Below, piece after piece: positions 16,417 through 25,030 of a DNA stretch of 64,000 bases (positions are counted from its first letter, which is position 1; each line of letters starts with the position of its first letter). A program made the translations under genes and the position numbers. Below the pieces are notes generated by a model, which did not search any database, was not told the DNA's origin, and saw nothing but the letters and a program-made list of their open reading frames with translations. Source of the DNA: DASUAO01 sp035763745 (GTDB taxonomy: Bacteria; Actinomycetota; Acidimicrobiia; IMCC26256; PALSA-555); contig DASUAO010000018.1 of assembly GCA_035763745.1 (NCBI GenBank), positions 20,476 to 84,475 on the forward strand. Reading direction: 5' to 3'.

Positions 16417-17622
16417 TTGCCCGAAGCCGTGATCGTCGCCACCGCCCGCACCCCGATCGGCCGGGCCAACAAGGGCTCCCTCGTCGAGTGCCGACCCGAC
16501 GACCTCTCGGCCCACATCATCGGGGCCGTCCTCGACAAGGTGCCGAGCCTCGACCGCGCCCTCGTGGAGGACGTCGTGTGGGGCTGCGGTCAGCCGGCGG
16601 GCGAGGCCGGGTACAACGTCGCCCGGATCGCGGCGATCCTCGCCGGAGTGCCCCAGGCGCCGGGCGTCACGGTGAACCGGTACTGCTCGTCGTCGCTCCA
16701 GACCATCCGCATGGCCTCGCACGCGATCAAGGCCGGCGAGGGCGATGTCTTCGTCGCCGGTGGTGTCGAGACGGTGAGCCGGTTCATGTACGGGGCGTCC
16801 GACTCGGGCGGCCACAACGAGCAGTTCGCGGACGCGGAGGCTCGCACGGTCGCGCGCCACGAAGGGGGCCAGGGTGCCTGGACGCCGCCGGCCGGACTCC
16901 CGGACGTCTACATCGCGATGGGTGAGACCGCGGAGAACGTCGCGGAGTACGCCGAGGTCGGACGCGAGGAGATGGACGAGTTCGCGGCGCTCTCGCAGAA
17001 CCGTGCCGTGGAGGCCCAGGCGAACGGGTTCTTCGAGCGGGAGATCACTCCCGTGACCACGCCCTCGGGCGAGGTCGTGTCGAAGGACGACGGGCCCCGG
17101 CCCGACACCACGGCCGAGAAGCTCGCGCAGCTCAAGCCGGTGTTCCGTCCCGACGGCGTCGTCACCGCGGGCAACGCGTGCCCACTCAACGACGGTGCCG
17201 CCGCGGTGATCGTGATGAGCGACACGAAGGCGAACGAGCTCGGGATCACGCCGCTGGCCCGCGTCGTCGCGTCCGGCGTCTCGGCGCTCGACCCGGAGAT
17301 CATGGGCCTCGGCCCCATCGGCGCCAGCAAGCAGGCGCTCGAGCGGTCCGGGCTGAGCATCGACGACATCGACCTCGTCGAGATCAACGAGGCGTTCGCG
17401 GCCCAGGTGCTCCCGTCGGCCAAGGAGCTCGGGATCCCGGTGGAGAAGCTCAACGTCCACGGTGGGGCGATCGCGCTCGGGCACCCGTTCGGCATGACAG
17501 GAGCGCGCATCATGACCACGCTGCTCAACGGGCTCGAGGACCGCGACGCCCGGTACGGGCTCGAGACCATGTGCGTCGGTGGCGGCCAGGGCATGGCGAT
17601 GATCGTCGAGCGCCTGAAGTAG
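16417..17622 (+). CDS. Acetyl-CoA C-acyltransferase (thiolase), FadA5-like
   Basis: TTG 16417, preceded by AGGAG, gives 401 residues. Catalytic residues are Cys90 in VNRYCSSSLQTI, His in GGAIALGHPFGMTGAR and Cys in CVGGGQG. LVEINEAFAAQVLPSAKEL is also typical. The residues around the nucleophile and the GHPFGMTG loop resemble FadA5, the thiolase that shortens the steroid side chain in mycobacteria, more than housekeeping thiolases. It should cleave 3-ketoacyl-CoA with CoA. The substrate is uncertain. A palindromic repeat follows the stop codon by 5 bases and may end transcription. Confidence 0.85.
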   Translation: MPEAVIVATARTPIGRANKGSLVECRPDDLSAHIIGAVLDKVPSLDRALVEDVVWGCGQPAGEAGYNVARIAAILAGVPQAPGVTVNRYCSSSLQTIRMASHAIKAGEGDVFVAGGVETVSRFMYGASDSGGHNEQFADAEARTVARHEGGQGAWTPPAGLPDVYIAMGETAENVAEYAEVGREEMDEFAALSQNRAVEAQANGFFEREITPVTTPSGEVVSKDDGPRPDTTAEKLAQLKPVFRPDGVVTAGNACPLNDGAAAVIVMSDTKANELGITPLARVVASGVSALDPEIMGLGPIGASKQALERSGLSIDDIDLVEINEAFAAQVLPSAKELGIPVEKLNVHGGAIALGHPFGMTGARIMTTLLNGLEDRDARYGLETMCVGGGQGMAMIVERLK

Positions 17623-17627
17623 CCGCA

Positions 17628-17674
17628 TTGATGCGTCTCTCACCCGCCTATGGCGGGGTGAGAGACGCACGACC
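17628..17674 (+). repeat. 47-bp palindromic repeat, copy 1
   Basis: The arms TGCGTCTCTCACCCGCC (17632-17648) and GGCGGGGTGAGAGACGCA (17652-17669) form a 17-bp hairpin with one bulged G and a 3-nt loop. The element starts with TTGA and ends with GACC. It lies between the co-directional thiolase and methyltransferase genes and is the plus-orientation partner of copy 2 at 18800. Terminator activity is likely. Confidence 0.9.
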
Positions 17675-17689
17675 GAAAGCAGGCGGCGC

Positions 17690-18787
17690 ATGGCCGCGAG
17701 AGTCCCGCCCGCATGGGTGATCCGCCCGCTCCTCGCACTGCGCAACGGCGTCGGGCGACTCCACCGTGGGATGGTCCCTCCCGACGTCTCGGTCTTCGAG
17801 CGCGCCCTCGGCATCATCGACACCAAGGCGATGGTCGTCGCTGCCGACCTCGGTGTCGCCGACGCGCTCACCGCCGGTCCGCGTCACGCCACGGAGATCG
17901 CCGCCGAGGTCGGAGCCGACGCCGACGCACTCGAACGGTTGCTGCGCTACCTCGTCGGGCGCGGGGTGTTCCGGCGTCGGCGCGACGGGAGGTTCGCGAA
18001 CAACGGGACGTCGAACCGGCTGCGCGTCGACCACCCGACGTCGTTGCGACCTTGGGTCCGGTTCTTCGGTGCTCCGTGGCACGTCGCGATCTGGAACGAG
18101 CTCGAGCACTCCGTGCGGACGGGCGACGGTGCCGCCGCAAAGGCATTCGGACACGAGTTCTGGGACTACGTCACGCGCGAGGACCCCGCGGCCGGTCGCG
18201 TCTTCGACGAGGCGATGGAAGCTGCCTCCCGGGTCCAGCTCGATGCCGTCACCCGCCGGTACGACTGGCCCGAAGGCGGGCGCATCTGTGATGTCGGCGG
18301 CGGCACCGGCACGCTGCTCGCCGCGATCGTGGCGTCCGACCCGAGCCACCGCGGTGTGCTGTTCGACCTCCCCGAGGTCGTGGCGAAGGCCGACACCGTG
18401 CTCGCCGCGGCGGGAGTCGCCGATCGGATCGAAGTGGTCGGCGGCGACTTCTTCGCCGGCGTCCCGGCAGGCTGCGACCGCTATGTGCTCCAGGCAATCG
18501 TGCACGACTGGGACGACGACTCGTGCGTCCGCCTCCTCACGCGGTGCCGGGAGGCGCTCCCCGGCGACGGACGCGTCCTGGTGCTCGAGTTCGTCATGCC
18601 CGACCACGACGGCGACGCGATCGTGAAGGCCACCGATCTCGAGATGCTCGTCGACACGGGCAAGGGGCGCGAGCGAACCCGCTCCGAGTTCGTCTCCCTG
18701 TTCACGCAGGCCGGTCTGCGCGTGGTCGGCGTCACCCGGATCGCGCTCACCCATGTCTTCGAGCTCGAGCCGACGACCCCCGTCTGA
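17690..18787 (+). CDS. SAM-dependent O-methyltransferase (family 2, plant COMT-like fold)
   Basis: The 365-residue protein has an N-terminal helical dimerisation domain (about 35-110) and a Rossmann domain with the SAM loop CDVGGGTGTLL. The segment YVLQAIVHDWDDDSCVRLL carries the conserved His that acts as base in this family, which methylates phenolic or other hydroxyl groups of natural products. LVLEFVMPD and the late MLVDTGKGRERT match as well. No biosynthetic partners are nearby. The gene sits alone between inverted copies of the 47-bp palindrome, so it may have arrived as a cassette. Confidence 0.85.
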   Translation: MAARVPPAWVIRPLLALRNGVGRLHRGMVPPDVSVFERALGIIDTKAMVVAADLGVADALTAGPRHATEIAAEVGADADALERLLRYLVGRGVFRRRRDGRFANNGTSNRLRVDHPTSLRPWVRFFGAPWHVAIWNELEHSVRTGDGAAAKAFGHEFWDYVTREDPAAGRVFDEAMEAASRVQLDAVTRRYDWPEGGRICDVGGGTGTLLAAIVASDPSHRGVLFDLPEVVAKADTVLAAAGVADRIEVVGGDFFAGVPAGCDRYVLQAIVHDWDDDSCVRLLTRCREALPGDGRVLVLEFVMPDHDGDAIVKATDLEMLVDTGKGRERTRSEFVSLFTQAGLRVVGVTRIALTHVFELEPTTPV

Positions 18788-18799
18788 CCCAGCAACCAC

Positions 18800-18846
18800 G
18801 GTCCTGCGTCTCTCACCCCGCCATAGGCGGGTGAGAGACGCATCAA
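18800..18846 (-). repeat. 47-bp palindromic repeat, copy 2 (inverted)
   Basis: Same element as copy 1 in opposite orientation (arms 18805-18822 and 18826-18842). Its terminal TTGA, read on the minus strand, supplies the stop codon (18845-18843) of the minus-strand SDR. It sits between convergent genes and probably terminates both. Confidence 0.9.
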
Positions 18847-19760
18847 GAAGGGGGCGGGGAGGCGCCGTAGACGGGGTCCGGGGGCGGCGCTTCGCCGAGC
18901 AGCTCGCGCACGACGGGACCGAGCTCGCCCGGCTCCCAGCGGTCGCCCTTGTCCCGGCGGGGCCCGTGGTGCCAGCCGTCGGCGACGCTCACGATCCCGC
19001 CTTCCACCTCGAACACCCGACCGGTCACGTCGGCCGACTCGGCGCTCCCCAGCCAGACCACGAGCGGCGAGACGTTCGCCGGATCCATCGCGTCGAAACC
19101 ACCATCGGGCACGGCCATCATCTCGGTGAACACGCCCTCGGTCATGCGGGTCCGGGCCGACGGCGCGATGGCGTTCGCGGTGACGCCGTAGCGCCCCAGC
19201 TCGGCCGCCTGCACGAGCGTCAGCGCGGCGATCCCGGCCTTCGCGGCCGAGTACGCGGCCTGCCCCACACTCCCGAGCAGTCCGGCACCACTGCTGGTGT
19301 TCACGATCCGGGCATCGACGGCCTCGCCGGCCTTCGCCCGGTCGCGCCAGTGCGCCGCCGCGTGGCGGCTCGTGGCGAAGTGGCCCTTGAGGTGCACCCG
19401 CACGACCGCGTCCCATTCGTCCTCGGCGGCGTTCGCGAACATCCGATCGCGCACGAACCCGGCGTTGTTCACGACGACGTCCAGCGCACCGAACGCCTCG
19501 AGCGCGGTGCCGACCAGCCGCCCGGCACCCGAGAAGTCGGCGATGTCGTCGGCGTTGGCGACGGCCTCGCCGCCCGCGGCACGGATCTCGGCGACGACCT
19601 CTTCCGCGGCGTCGCTCCGCGGCTCGGTGCCGTCGAGCGCCACGCCGAGGTCGTTCACGACGACTCGCGCCCCTTCGGCGGCGAACGCGAGCGCGTGTGC
19701 GCGCCCGAGTCCGCGCGCCGCGCCTGTCACGATGACCGCTCGACCGTCGCAGATGCCCAT
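18843..19760 (-). CDS. Short-chain dehydrogenase, MFE-2/HSD17B4-type
   Basis: This 305-residue SDR has TGAARGLGRAHALAFAAEGA (cofactor loop), VVNDLGVALDG, NNAGFVRDRMF, a catalytic Ser in NTSSGAG and YSAAKAG. The NDLG after strand 2 and the NAGxxRDR motif are typical of the (3R)-hydroxyacyl-CoA dehydrogenase part of multifunctional enzyme 2, so a hydroxyacyl-CoA substrate from lipid or steroid breakdown is probable. About 40 residues beyond the catalytic fold (HHGPRRDKGDRWEPGELG...) may form a lid. The stop codon lies inside a 47-bp palindromic repeat. It diverges from an F420 oxidoreductase across a 20-bp promoter. Confidence 0.82.
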   Translation of the reverse strand: MGICDGRAVIVTGAARGLGRAHALAFAAEGARVVVNDLGVALDGTEPRSDAAEEVVAEIRAAGGEAVANADDIADFSGAGRLVGTALEAFGALDVVVNNAGFVRDRMFANAAEDEWDAVVRVHLKGHFATSRHAAAHWRDRAKAGEAVDARIVNTSSGAGLLGSVGQAAYSAAKAGIAALTLVQAAELGRYGVTANAIAPSARTRMTEGVFTEMMAVPDGGFDAMDPANVSPLVVWLGSAESADVTGRVFEVEGGIVSVADGWHHGPRRDKGDRWEPGELGPVVRELLGEAPPPDPVYGASPPPS

Positions 19761-19764
19761 GGGC

Positions 19765-19779
19765 CGGGTACCGTACCCG
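19765..19779. promoter_or_regulatory. Symmetric bidirectional promoter/operator
   Basis: CGGGTACCGTACCCG is an inverted repeat filling the 20-bp gap between divergent starts. On the plus strand TACCGT is 6 nt before GTG 19781. On the minus strand TACGGT is 10 nt before ATG 19760. Both genes may be leaderless and share one control site. Confidence 0.45.
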
Positions 19780-19780
19780 C

Positions 19781-20638
19781 GTGGAGTTCGGGATCACGAT
19801 GTTCGCGACCGACCTGTCGATGGCGGTCGCCGATCTCGCCGTCGAAGCCGAGGCCCGCGGCCTGTGCTCGCTCTACATCCCGGAGCACACCCACATCCCG
19901 ACGAGCCGCCGCACTCCCGCACCGACCGGCGACCTCGAGCTCGCCGAGGAGTACCGGCGCACCGTCGACCCGTTCGTCGCGCTCGCTGCGGCGGCCGTGG
20001 TCACCTCGAAGATCCGCCTCGGGACGGGGATCTGCGTCGTCGCCCAGCACGAGCCGATCGTCACCGCCAAGGCGATCGCCACGCTCGACCAGCTCTCGGG
20101 TGGTCGCTTCGACTTCGGCATCGGCTTCGGATGGAACCGCGAGGAGATGGAGAACCACGGCATCGACGTGGCGAGTCGGCGGGACCGCGTCCGAGAGCAC
20201 GTGCTCGCCATGCGAGCGATCTGGACCGACGACGCCGCGTCGTTCGACGGGGCGTTCGTGCAGTTCGAGGAGCTCTGGTCGTGGCCCAAGCCCGTCCGAG
20301 CCGGCGGGCCACCGGTGCTCCTCGGCGGGTCACCCGGCCCGAAGCTCTTCGCGCATCTCGCGGAGTACTGCGACGCGTGGCTCCCGATCGGGGGCGCCGG
20401 GGTGAAGAACTCGCTCCCGGACCTGCACCGCGCGTGCAAGGCCGTCGACCGGGACCCGGCGGAGATCCGGATCGTGCCCTTCGGCACGATCCCTTCCCGG
20501 GAGAAGATCGAGTACTACGCCACGATCGGGATCGAGGAGATCGTGCTCCGGGTCCCCACCGGGTCGGCCGACGTCGTGCTCCCCGTCCTCGACGACCACG
20601 CGCAGCTCCTCGCCGAGTTCAGCCCAGGCGCTCGATGA
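19781..20638 (+). CDS. LLM-class F420-dependent oxidoreductase
   Basis: A 285-residue TIM-barrel protein starting MEFGITMFATDLSMAVADLA. It has SLYIPEHTHIP, KIRLGTGICVVAQHEP, TLDQLSGGRFDFGIGFGWNR and PVLLGGSPGPKLFAHLAEYC, the standard LLM (luciferase-like) blocks with the F420-type GIGxGW pattern. Such enzymes transfer hydride between reduced F420 and varied organic substrates. It shares a divergent promoter with an MFE-2-like SDR, so a role in the same oxidation pathway is plausible. Its last 20 bases overlap the convergent fadA6 end. Confidence 0.85.
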   Translation: MEFGITMFATDLSMAVADLAVEAEARGLCSLYIPEHTHIPTSRRTPAPTGDLELAEEYRRTVDPFVALAAAAVVTSKIRLGTGICVVAQHEPIVTAKAIATLDQLSGGRFDFGIGFGWNREEMENHGIDVASRRDRVREHVLAMRAIWTDDAASFDGAFVQFEELWSWPKPVRAGGPPVLLGGSPGPKLFAHLAEYCDAWLPIGGAGVKNSLPDLHRACKAVDRDPAEIRIVPFGTIPSREKIEYYATIGIEEIVLRVPTGSADVVLPVLDDHAQLLAEFSPGAR

Positions 20639-21773
20639 TGGTGACGTTGGCCTGACCGCCACCCTCACACATCGTCTGGAGCCCGTACCGACCGCCGGTG
20701 CGCTCCAGCTCGTTGAGCAGGGTCGTCATCAGCCGCACGCCGGTCGCGCCGAGCGGATGACCGAGGGCGATCGCCCCACCGTTGACGTTGACCTTCGCGA
20801 GATCGGCACCGGTCTCGGCCTGCCACGCGAGCACCACGGACGCGAACGCCTCGTTGATCTCCACGAGGTCGATGTCGTCGAGCGACATCCCCGTCTTCTC
20901 GAGTGCATACGCCGTCGCCGGGATCGGTGCGGTCAGCATGAAGATCGGGTCGGCTCCCCGCACCGACAGGTGGTGGATGCGGGCCCGCGGCGTGACACCG
21001 TGGTCCTTCACCGCCTGCTCCGACATCACGAGCATGGCGGTGCCGGCGTCGGAGATCTGCGACGAGACCGCCGCGGTGAGTCGGCCGCCCTCCACGAGCG
21101 TGGGCAGCGTGGCCATCTTCTCGAGCGACGTGCCGCGGCGCGGCCCCTCGTCGGCCTCGACCCCGCGCATCGGCACGATCTCGCGGTCGAACCGGCCCTC
21201 CTCCTGCGCACGGATCGCCCGCTCGTGGCTCTCGAGCGCGAACGCCTCCATCGCCTCGCGCGTGATGTCCCACTTCTCGGCGATCATCTCGGCGCCGACG
21301 AACTGCGACACCTCCTGGTCGCCGTAGCGCGCCGTCCACCCCTCGGAGCCAGAGAACGGGTCCGTGAACCCGAACGGCTCCGCCGCGGTGAGCGCGGCCG
21401 CGATCGGGATCTGGCTCATGTTCTGGACGCCACCGGCGATGATCACGTCGTTGGTGCCGCTCATGACGGCCTGCGCGGCGAAGTGGACCGCCTGCTGGGA
21501 CGAGCCGCACTGACGGTCGATCGTGGTGCCGGGCACCTCCTCGGGGTACCCGGCCGCGAGCCAGCAGGTGCGGGCGATGTCGCCGGCCTGGGGTCCGAGC
21601 TGGTCGACGCAGCCGAAGTAGACGTCTTCGACCGCGGCGGGGTCGATGCCGGTGCGCTCCACGATCGCGGTGACCGCGTGCGCGCCGAGGTCGGCGGGGT
21701 GCACCTGGGACAGCCCGCCGCCGCGCTTTCCGACGGGAGTGCGGGCGGCGTCGACGATGTAGGCCTCGGGCAT
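20619..21773 (-). CDS. fadA6: Thiolase FadA6 homologue (steroid ring C/D degradation)
   Basis: This 384-residue thiolase has nucleophile Cys89 in IDRQCGSSQQAVHFAAQAVM, His in GGAIALGHPLGATGVR and Cys in CEGGGQ. The opening AYIVDAARTPVGKRGG, the motif GGVQNMSQIPIAAALT and EEVPGTTIDRQCGSSQQA agree closely with what I recall of mycobacterial FadA6 (Rv3556c), the KstR2-regulon thiolase acting on ring-opened products of the HIP pathway. It is the last gene of a minus-strand operon after two acyl-CoA dehydrogenase genes and has a strong GAGGAG ribosome-binding site. Confidence 0.85.
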   Translation of the reverse strand: MPEAYIVDAARTPVGKRGGGLSQVHPADLGAHAVTAIVERTGIDPAAVEDVYFGCVDQLGPQAGDIARTCWLAAGYPEEVPGTTIDRQCGSSQQAVHFAAQAVMSGTNDVIIAGGVQNMSQIPIAAALTAAEPFGFTDPFSGSEGWTARYGDQEVSQFVGAEMIAEKWDITREAMEAFALESHERAIRAQEEGRFDREIVPMRGVEADEGPRRGTSLEKMATLPTLVEGGRLTAAVSSQISDAGTAMLVMSEQAVKDHGVTPRARIHHLSVRGADPIFMLTAPIPATAYALEKTGMSLDDIDLVEINEAFASVVLAWQAETGADLAKVNVNGGAIALGHPLGATGVRLMTTLLNELERTGGRYGLQTMCEGGGQANVTIIERLG

Positions 21774-21803
21774 CGGTTGCGCTCCTCGTGGAGTGGTTCG
21801 GGA

Positions 21804-22778
21804 CTACAGGATCGCGCGGCCGACCCGGTCCCGGTGCCACGGGGCGTCGCCCCATGCCGCGGCCAGCGCCCAGGTGCGCTTCATGAACAGGTGGAGGTCG
21901 TGCTCGTCGGAGTAGCCGATGGCGCCGTGGCACTGGAGCGCCTTGCGGGCGGCGAGCGTGGCGGCGTCGGATGCCTGCGCCTTCGCCATCGACACGTGGA
22001 TGCTCGCCTCAACGTCGTCCGTCGCCAGGGACCAGGCGGCCCGGTAGACCAGGGGTCGGGCGAACTCGAGCGCGATGCGCGCGTCGGCGAGGTGGTGCTT
22101 CACCGCCTGGAAGCTCCCCACCGGGACGCCGAACTGGCGCCGCTCGGCGACGTACTCGACCGTCATCAAGATCATCCGACGCGCCAGCCCGACGAGCTGC
22201 GCGGCGGTGCCGAGCGCGCCGCGATCGAACGCGCGCGCCGCAGCCGCGCCCTCGGCGACGACGGTGGCCGGCGCCGCGGTCCAGGCCACCGCGGACAGTC
22301 GTCGGACGTGGTCGACCGACGGCAGCGGACGTAGGTCCACCGCGTCGCGCGCGACGAAGTGCCACGCACCCGCGTCGAACATGAGCAGGTTCGTGGCCAC
22401 GTCGGAGTACGGCACCATCGCGTCGTGGGAGAACGGTGCGCTGAGCACCGAGCCGGGCTCGAGGCGGCCGCCCACCAACGGCGCGCCCACCATCGCGTGC
22501 TCCACGATCGGTCCCGGCAGCGCGGCCACGCCGCTCTCCTCGAGCAGGAGCACGAGGTCCACCTCGGTGAGCCCGAGACCGCCGTCGACCTCCGGTACGA
22601 GCACGCCGAGCACACCCATCTCCTCGAGCGCAGCCCAGCCCGGGATCGAACTCCCACCCGGGGAACGGTCGGCGGGATCCCATGCCGCGCGCACGGCCGC
22701 GGGCGGGCACTCCTTCGCGAGCAGGTCGCGCACGGCGTCGCGGAACTCCAGCTGGTCGTCGGTGAAGGCGAAGCGCAC
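21804..22778 (-). CDS. Acyl-CoA dehydrogenase, short subunit (FadE32/FadE33-like)
   Basis: GTG 22778 gives 324 residues, shorter than the usual 380 or so. The N-terminal helical domain (FAFTDDQLEFRDAVRDLLAK) and the C-terminal bundle (RRQFGVPVGSFQAVKHHLAD, ALQCHGAIGYSDEHDLHLFM) are present while the middle is compact. In steroid-degrading actinobacteria such short proteins pair with a full-length partner to form alpha2beta2 dehydrogenases (FadE31-FadE32/33 type). The full-length partner is encoded 7 bp upstream. It probably introduces the double bond in late ring-opened CoA esters, before FadA6. Confidence 0.78.
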   Translation of the reverse strand: MRFAFTDDQLEFRDAVRDLLAKECPPAAVRAAWDPADRSPGGSSIPGWAALEEMGVLGVLVPEVDGGLGLTEVDLVLLLEESGVAALPGPIVEHAMVGAPLVGGRLEPGSVLSAPFSHDAMVPYSDVATNLLMFDAGAWHFVARDAVDLRPLPSVDHVRRLSAVAWTAAPATVVAEGAAAARAFDRGALGTAAQLVGLARRMILMTVEYVAERRQFGVPVGSFQAVKHHLADARIALEFARPLVYRAAWSLATDDVEASIHVSMAKAQASDAATLAARKALQCHGAIGYSDEHDLHLFMKRTWALAAAWGDAPWHRDRVGRAIL

Positions 22779-22785
22779 CCGACCC

Positions 22786-23925
22786 CTACTTCCGCGGCAG
22801 GCCGAGCACGCGCTCGGCGATCACGTTGCGCTGGATCTCGTTGGTCCCCGCGTAGATCGGACCGGACAGGGCGAACTGGAAGCCCTTCGCCCACCCGTCG
22901 ACGTCGGTCTCGGCCCCGGTGCCGAGCAGCTCGAGCGCGAGCTCGTGGAGCCGCACGTCGAGGTCCGACCAGAACACCTTGGTCATGCTCGACTCCGCGC
23001 CGAGCTGCTCGCCGTCGGTCATCCGGGTGACGGTCTCGAACGTCTGCCAGCGATACGCCTCGGCGTCGATCCACGCTTGCACCACCGCATCGCCGGTCGC
23101 GGCCGGCGCAGCGTCGACACGCTCGCGGTAGAGCTCGACGAGGCGACTCGCCGTCGCCATGAAGCGGCCCGGACTCCGCAGGGTGAGGCCACGCTCGGCG
23201 CTCGTCGTCGCCATCGCGACGCTCCAGCCCTTCCCGACCTCGCCGAGCACGGCGTCGTCGCCGACGTGCACGTCGTCGAAGAACACCTCGGCGAACCCCT
23301 CGTCGCCGTCGAGGCGGCCGAAGCCCCGCACTGTGATCCCGGGCGCGTCGAGGGGCACGAGGAAGTAGGTGAGGCCGTGGTGGCGCTCGGCCTCGGGGTC
23401 GGAGCGGAACAACCCGAAGAGATGGGTGCAGAACGCGCCCCGCGTCGTCCACGTCTTCTGACCGGAGAGCCGCCAACCCCCCTCGGCCTCGTCCCGGACG
23501 GCCTTGCTCTGGATCCCGGCGAGGTCGCTGCCCGCGTTCGGCTCGGACCATCCCTGGCACCAGAGGTCCACCGCCCCGGCCATACGCGGGAGGACGTGGT
23601 CGCGCTGCTCCTGGGTCCCGAACGCGAACACCGTCGGGGCGAGGAGGAAGATCCCGTTCTGGGTGACGCGCTGCGGTCCGCCGGCCCGGTAGTACTCCTC
23701 CTCGAAGATCAGCCATTCCATCGGGGTCGCGTCGCGTCCGCCGTAGGCCTCGGGCCACGAGACGACCGCCCAGCGGGCGTCGAAGAGCGCCCGCTCCCAG
23801 TCGAGGTGGAGGGCGAAGCCCTCGGCGGTGTCGCCCGACGGGAGCCCGCGGGGAACGTTGGCCTCGAGCCACTCGCGGCACTCGGCACGAAAGGCGTCCT
23901 CGGCCGCGCTGAACGTCAGGTCCAC
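22786..23925 (-). CDS. Acyl-CoA dehydrogenase, long subunit (FadE31-like)
   Basis: GTG 23925 gives 379 residues, starting VDLTFSAAEDAFRAECREWL. FAD/CoA-binding blocks include WCQGWSEPNAGSDLA, LSGQKTWTT, FFDDVHVGDDAVLG, and the C-terminal YAGTNEIQRNVIAERVLGLP. The residue equivalent to the catalytic Glu in the medium-chain YEGT motif is Ala here, as is common in the steroid-type branch. It forms an operon with the short subunit and fadA6. The 5' flank is occupied by the GTTCTCGTGAC repeat array, so the ancestral promoter or upstream genes may have been displaced. Confidence 0.82.
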   Translation of the reverse strand: MDLTFSAAEDAFRAECREWLEANVPRGLPSGDTAEGFALHLDWERALFDARWAVVSWPEAYGGRDATPMEWLIFEEEYYRAGGPQRVTQNGIFLLAPTVFAFGTQEQRDHVLPRMAGAVDLWCQGWSEPNAGSDLAGIQSKAVRDEAEGGWRLSGQKTWTTRGAFCTHLFGLFRSDPEAERHHGLTYFLVPLDAPGITVRGFGRLDGDEGFAEVFFDDVHVGDDAVLGEVGKGWSVAMATTSAERGLTLRSPGRFMATASRLVELYRERVDAAPAATGDAVVQAWIDAEAYRWQTFETVTRMTDGEQLGAESSMTKVFWSDLDVRLHELALELLGTGAETDVDGWAKGFQFALSGPIYAGTNEIQRNVIAERVLGLPRK

Positions 23926-23955
23926 GGCGAGCGACGCTACCCGCGCGACTCTCCC

Positions 23956-24041
23956 GACCCGTTCTCGTGACGCACCGCGGCCCCCAGACCCGTTCTCGTG
24001 ACGCACCGCGCCTCCAGGGCGGCCGTTCACGTCACGAGAAC
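23956..24041. repeat. GTTCTCGTGAC repeat array, left flank of the DUF559 gene
   Basis: Two direct, exact 24-bp units (23956-23979 and 23987-24010) each contain GTTCTCGTGAC. A third 11-mer is inverted (GTCACGAGAAC, 24031-24041). The second and third can pair as a hairpin. The same 11-mer recurs on the far side of the AbiEi/DUF559 gene. Confidence 0.85.
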
Positions 24042-24094
24042 TCCGGTGTGGGCACGCCCTGTCACCGAAAGCAGCACGACGGTTCCGGACGCCC

Positions 24095-25030
24095 ATGACT
24101 CCATCGCTGGACGAGCGAATCGCCGCGCATGCAGCGCGCAACCACGGACTCGTCACGCGCCCGACGATCGTGGAGCTCGGGGGTACCGCGAAGGCGATCC
24201 GTCACCGGATCGAGCGGCACCGCCTCGTCGTCGTGCAGACAGGCGTGTACCGGATCGCAGGTGCGCCGCGGTCATGGCATGCCGACGTGCTCGCGCTGGT
24301 GCTCTCGGCAGGTGAAGACGCATGCGCCTCGCATCGGACCGCCGCGGCATTGTTCGCGATTCCCGGGTTCGGACACCGGCATCTCGAGATCGCGGTTCCC
24401 CGGGGCCGCCGGCCTCGGCTGCCTCGCGCATCCGTCCATCACCTGGGCGTGCTCCCCGAGCACCATCGTCGTGTCGTCGACGGGATCCCGGTCACCTCCG
24501 TCGCACGAACAGTGTTCGACCTCTGCGGGTGTGTGCACCCGGCTCGAGCCGAGCGCGCGCTCGACCACTGCCTCGCCCGTCGGATGGTGACGATCCCGTC
24601 GTGCTGGAGGGTGCTCTACGACCTCGCCGAACGCGGACGGCCCGGCACTGCATGGATGCGCGTGCTGCTCCAGGCTCGGGGCGAGGGGTATGTCGCACCG
24701 GCGAGCAAGCTCGAGCAGACCATGCTCACCCTGATCCGCGACGCGGGGCTGCCCCCGCCCGCCAGGGAGGTCGACGTCGGCGACGCGGACGGATGGGTCG
24801 GCCGGGTCGAGCTCGTGTACCGCGAGGCCAAGGTCCTCGTCGAGGTCGACAGCCGCGTCCACCACACGGCGCTTGCCGACTACGAGCGAGATCGGGCGCG
24901 CGACAACCGATTGGTGGCCGAGGGCTTCCGGGTCCTCCGCTTCACGTGGGACCAGATCTCGAACCACCCGAAGGTGGTCATCGACACGCTGCGCCGCGCA
25001 CTCGGACAGCGATTCGGCTCGTTCTCGTGA
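24095..25030 (+). CDS. AbiEi-like N-terminal / DUF559 endonuclease-like protein
   Basis: The 311-residue protein has an N-terminal winged-helix AbiEi-type segment (about 1-60; HAARNHGLVTRPTIVELG), a middle part with ASHRTAAALFAIPG, VPRGRRPRLPRASVHHLG and GIPVTSVARTVFDLC, and a C-terminal DUF559 domain (about 215-305). That domain has GRVELVYREAKVLVEVDSRV, then ERDRARDNRLVAEGFRVLRF and TWDQI, the PD-(D/E)xK/Vsr-like nuclease fold. Such proteins are often scattered as strain-specific genes and are annotated as type IV toxin-antitoxin components, without proven function. The stop codon lies within one of the flanking GTTCTCGTGAC repeats. Codon use seems less GC-biased than its neighbours. Confidence 0.78.
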   Translation: MTPSLDERIAAHAARNHGLVTRPTIVELGGTAKAIRHRIERHRLVVVQTGVYRIAGAPRSWHADVLALVLSAGEDACASHRTAAALFAIPGFGHRHLEIAVPRGRRPRLPRASVHHLGVLPEHHRRVVDGIPVTSVARTVFDLCGCVHPARAERALDHCLARRMVTIPSCWRVLYDLAERGRPGTAWMRVLLQARGEGYVAPASKLEQTMLTLIRDAGLPPPAREVDVGDADGWVGRVELVYREAKVLVEVDSRVHHTALADYERDRARDNRLVAEGFRVLRFTWDQISNHPKVVIDTLRRALGQRFGSFS

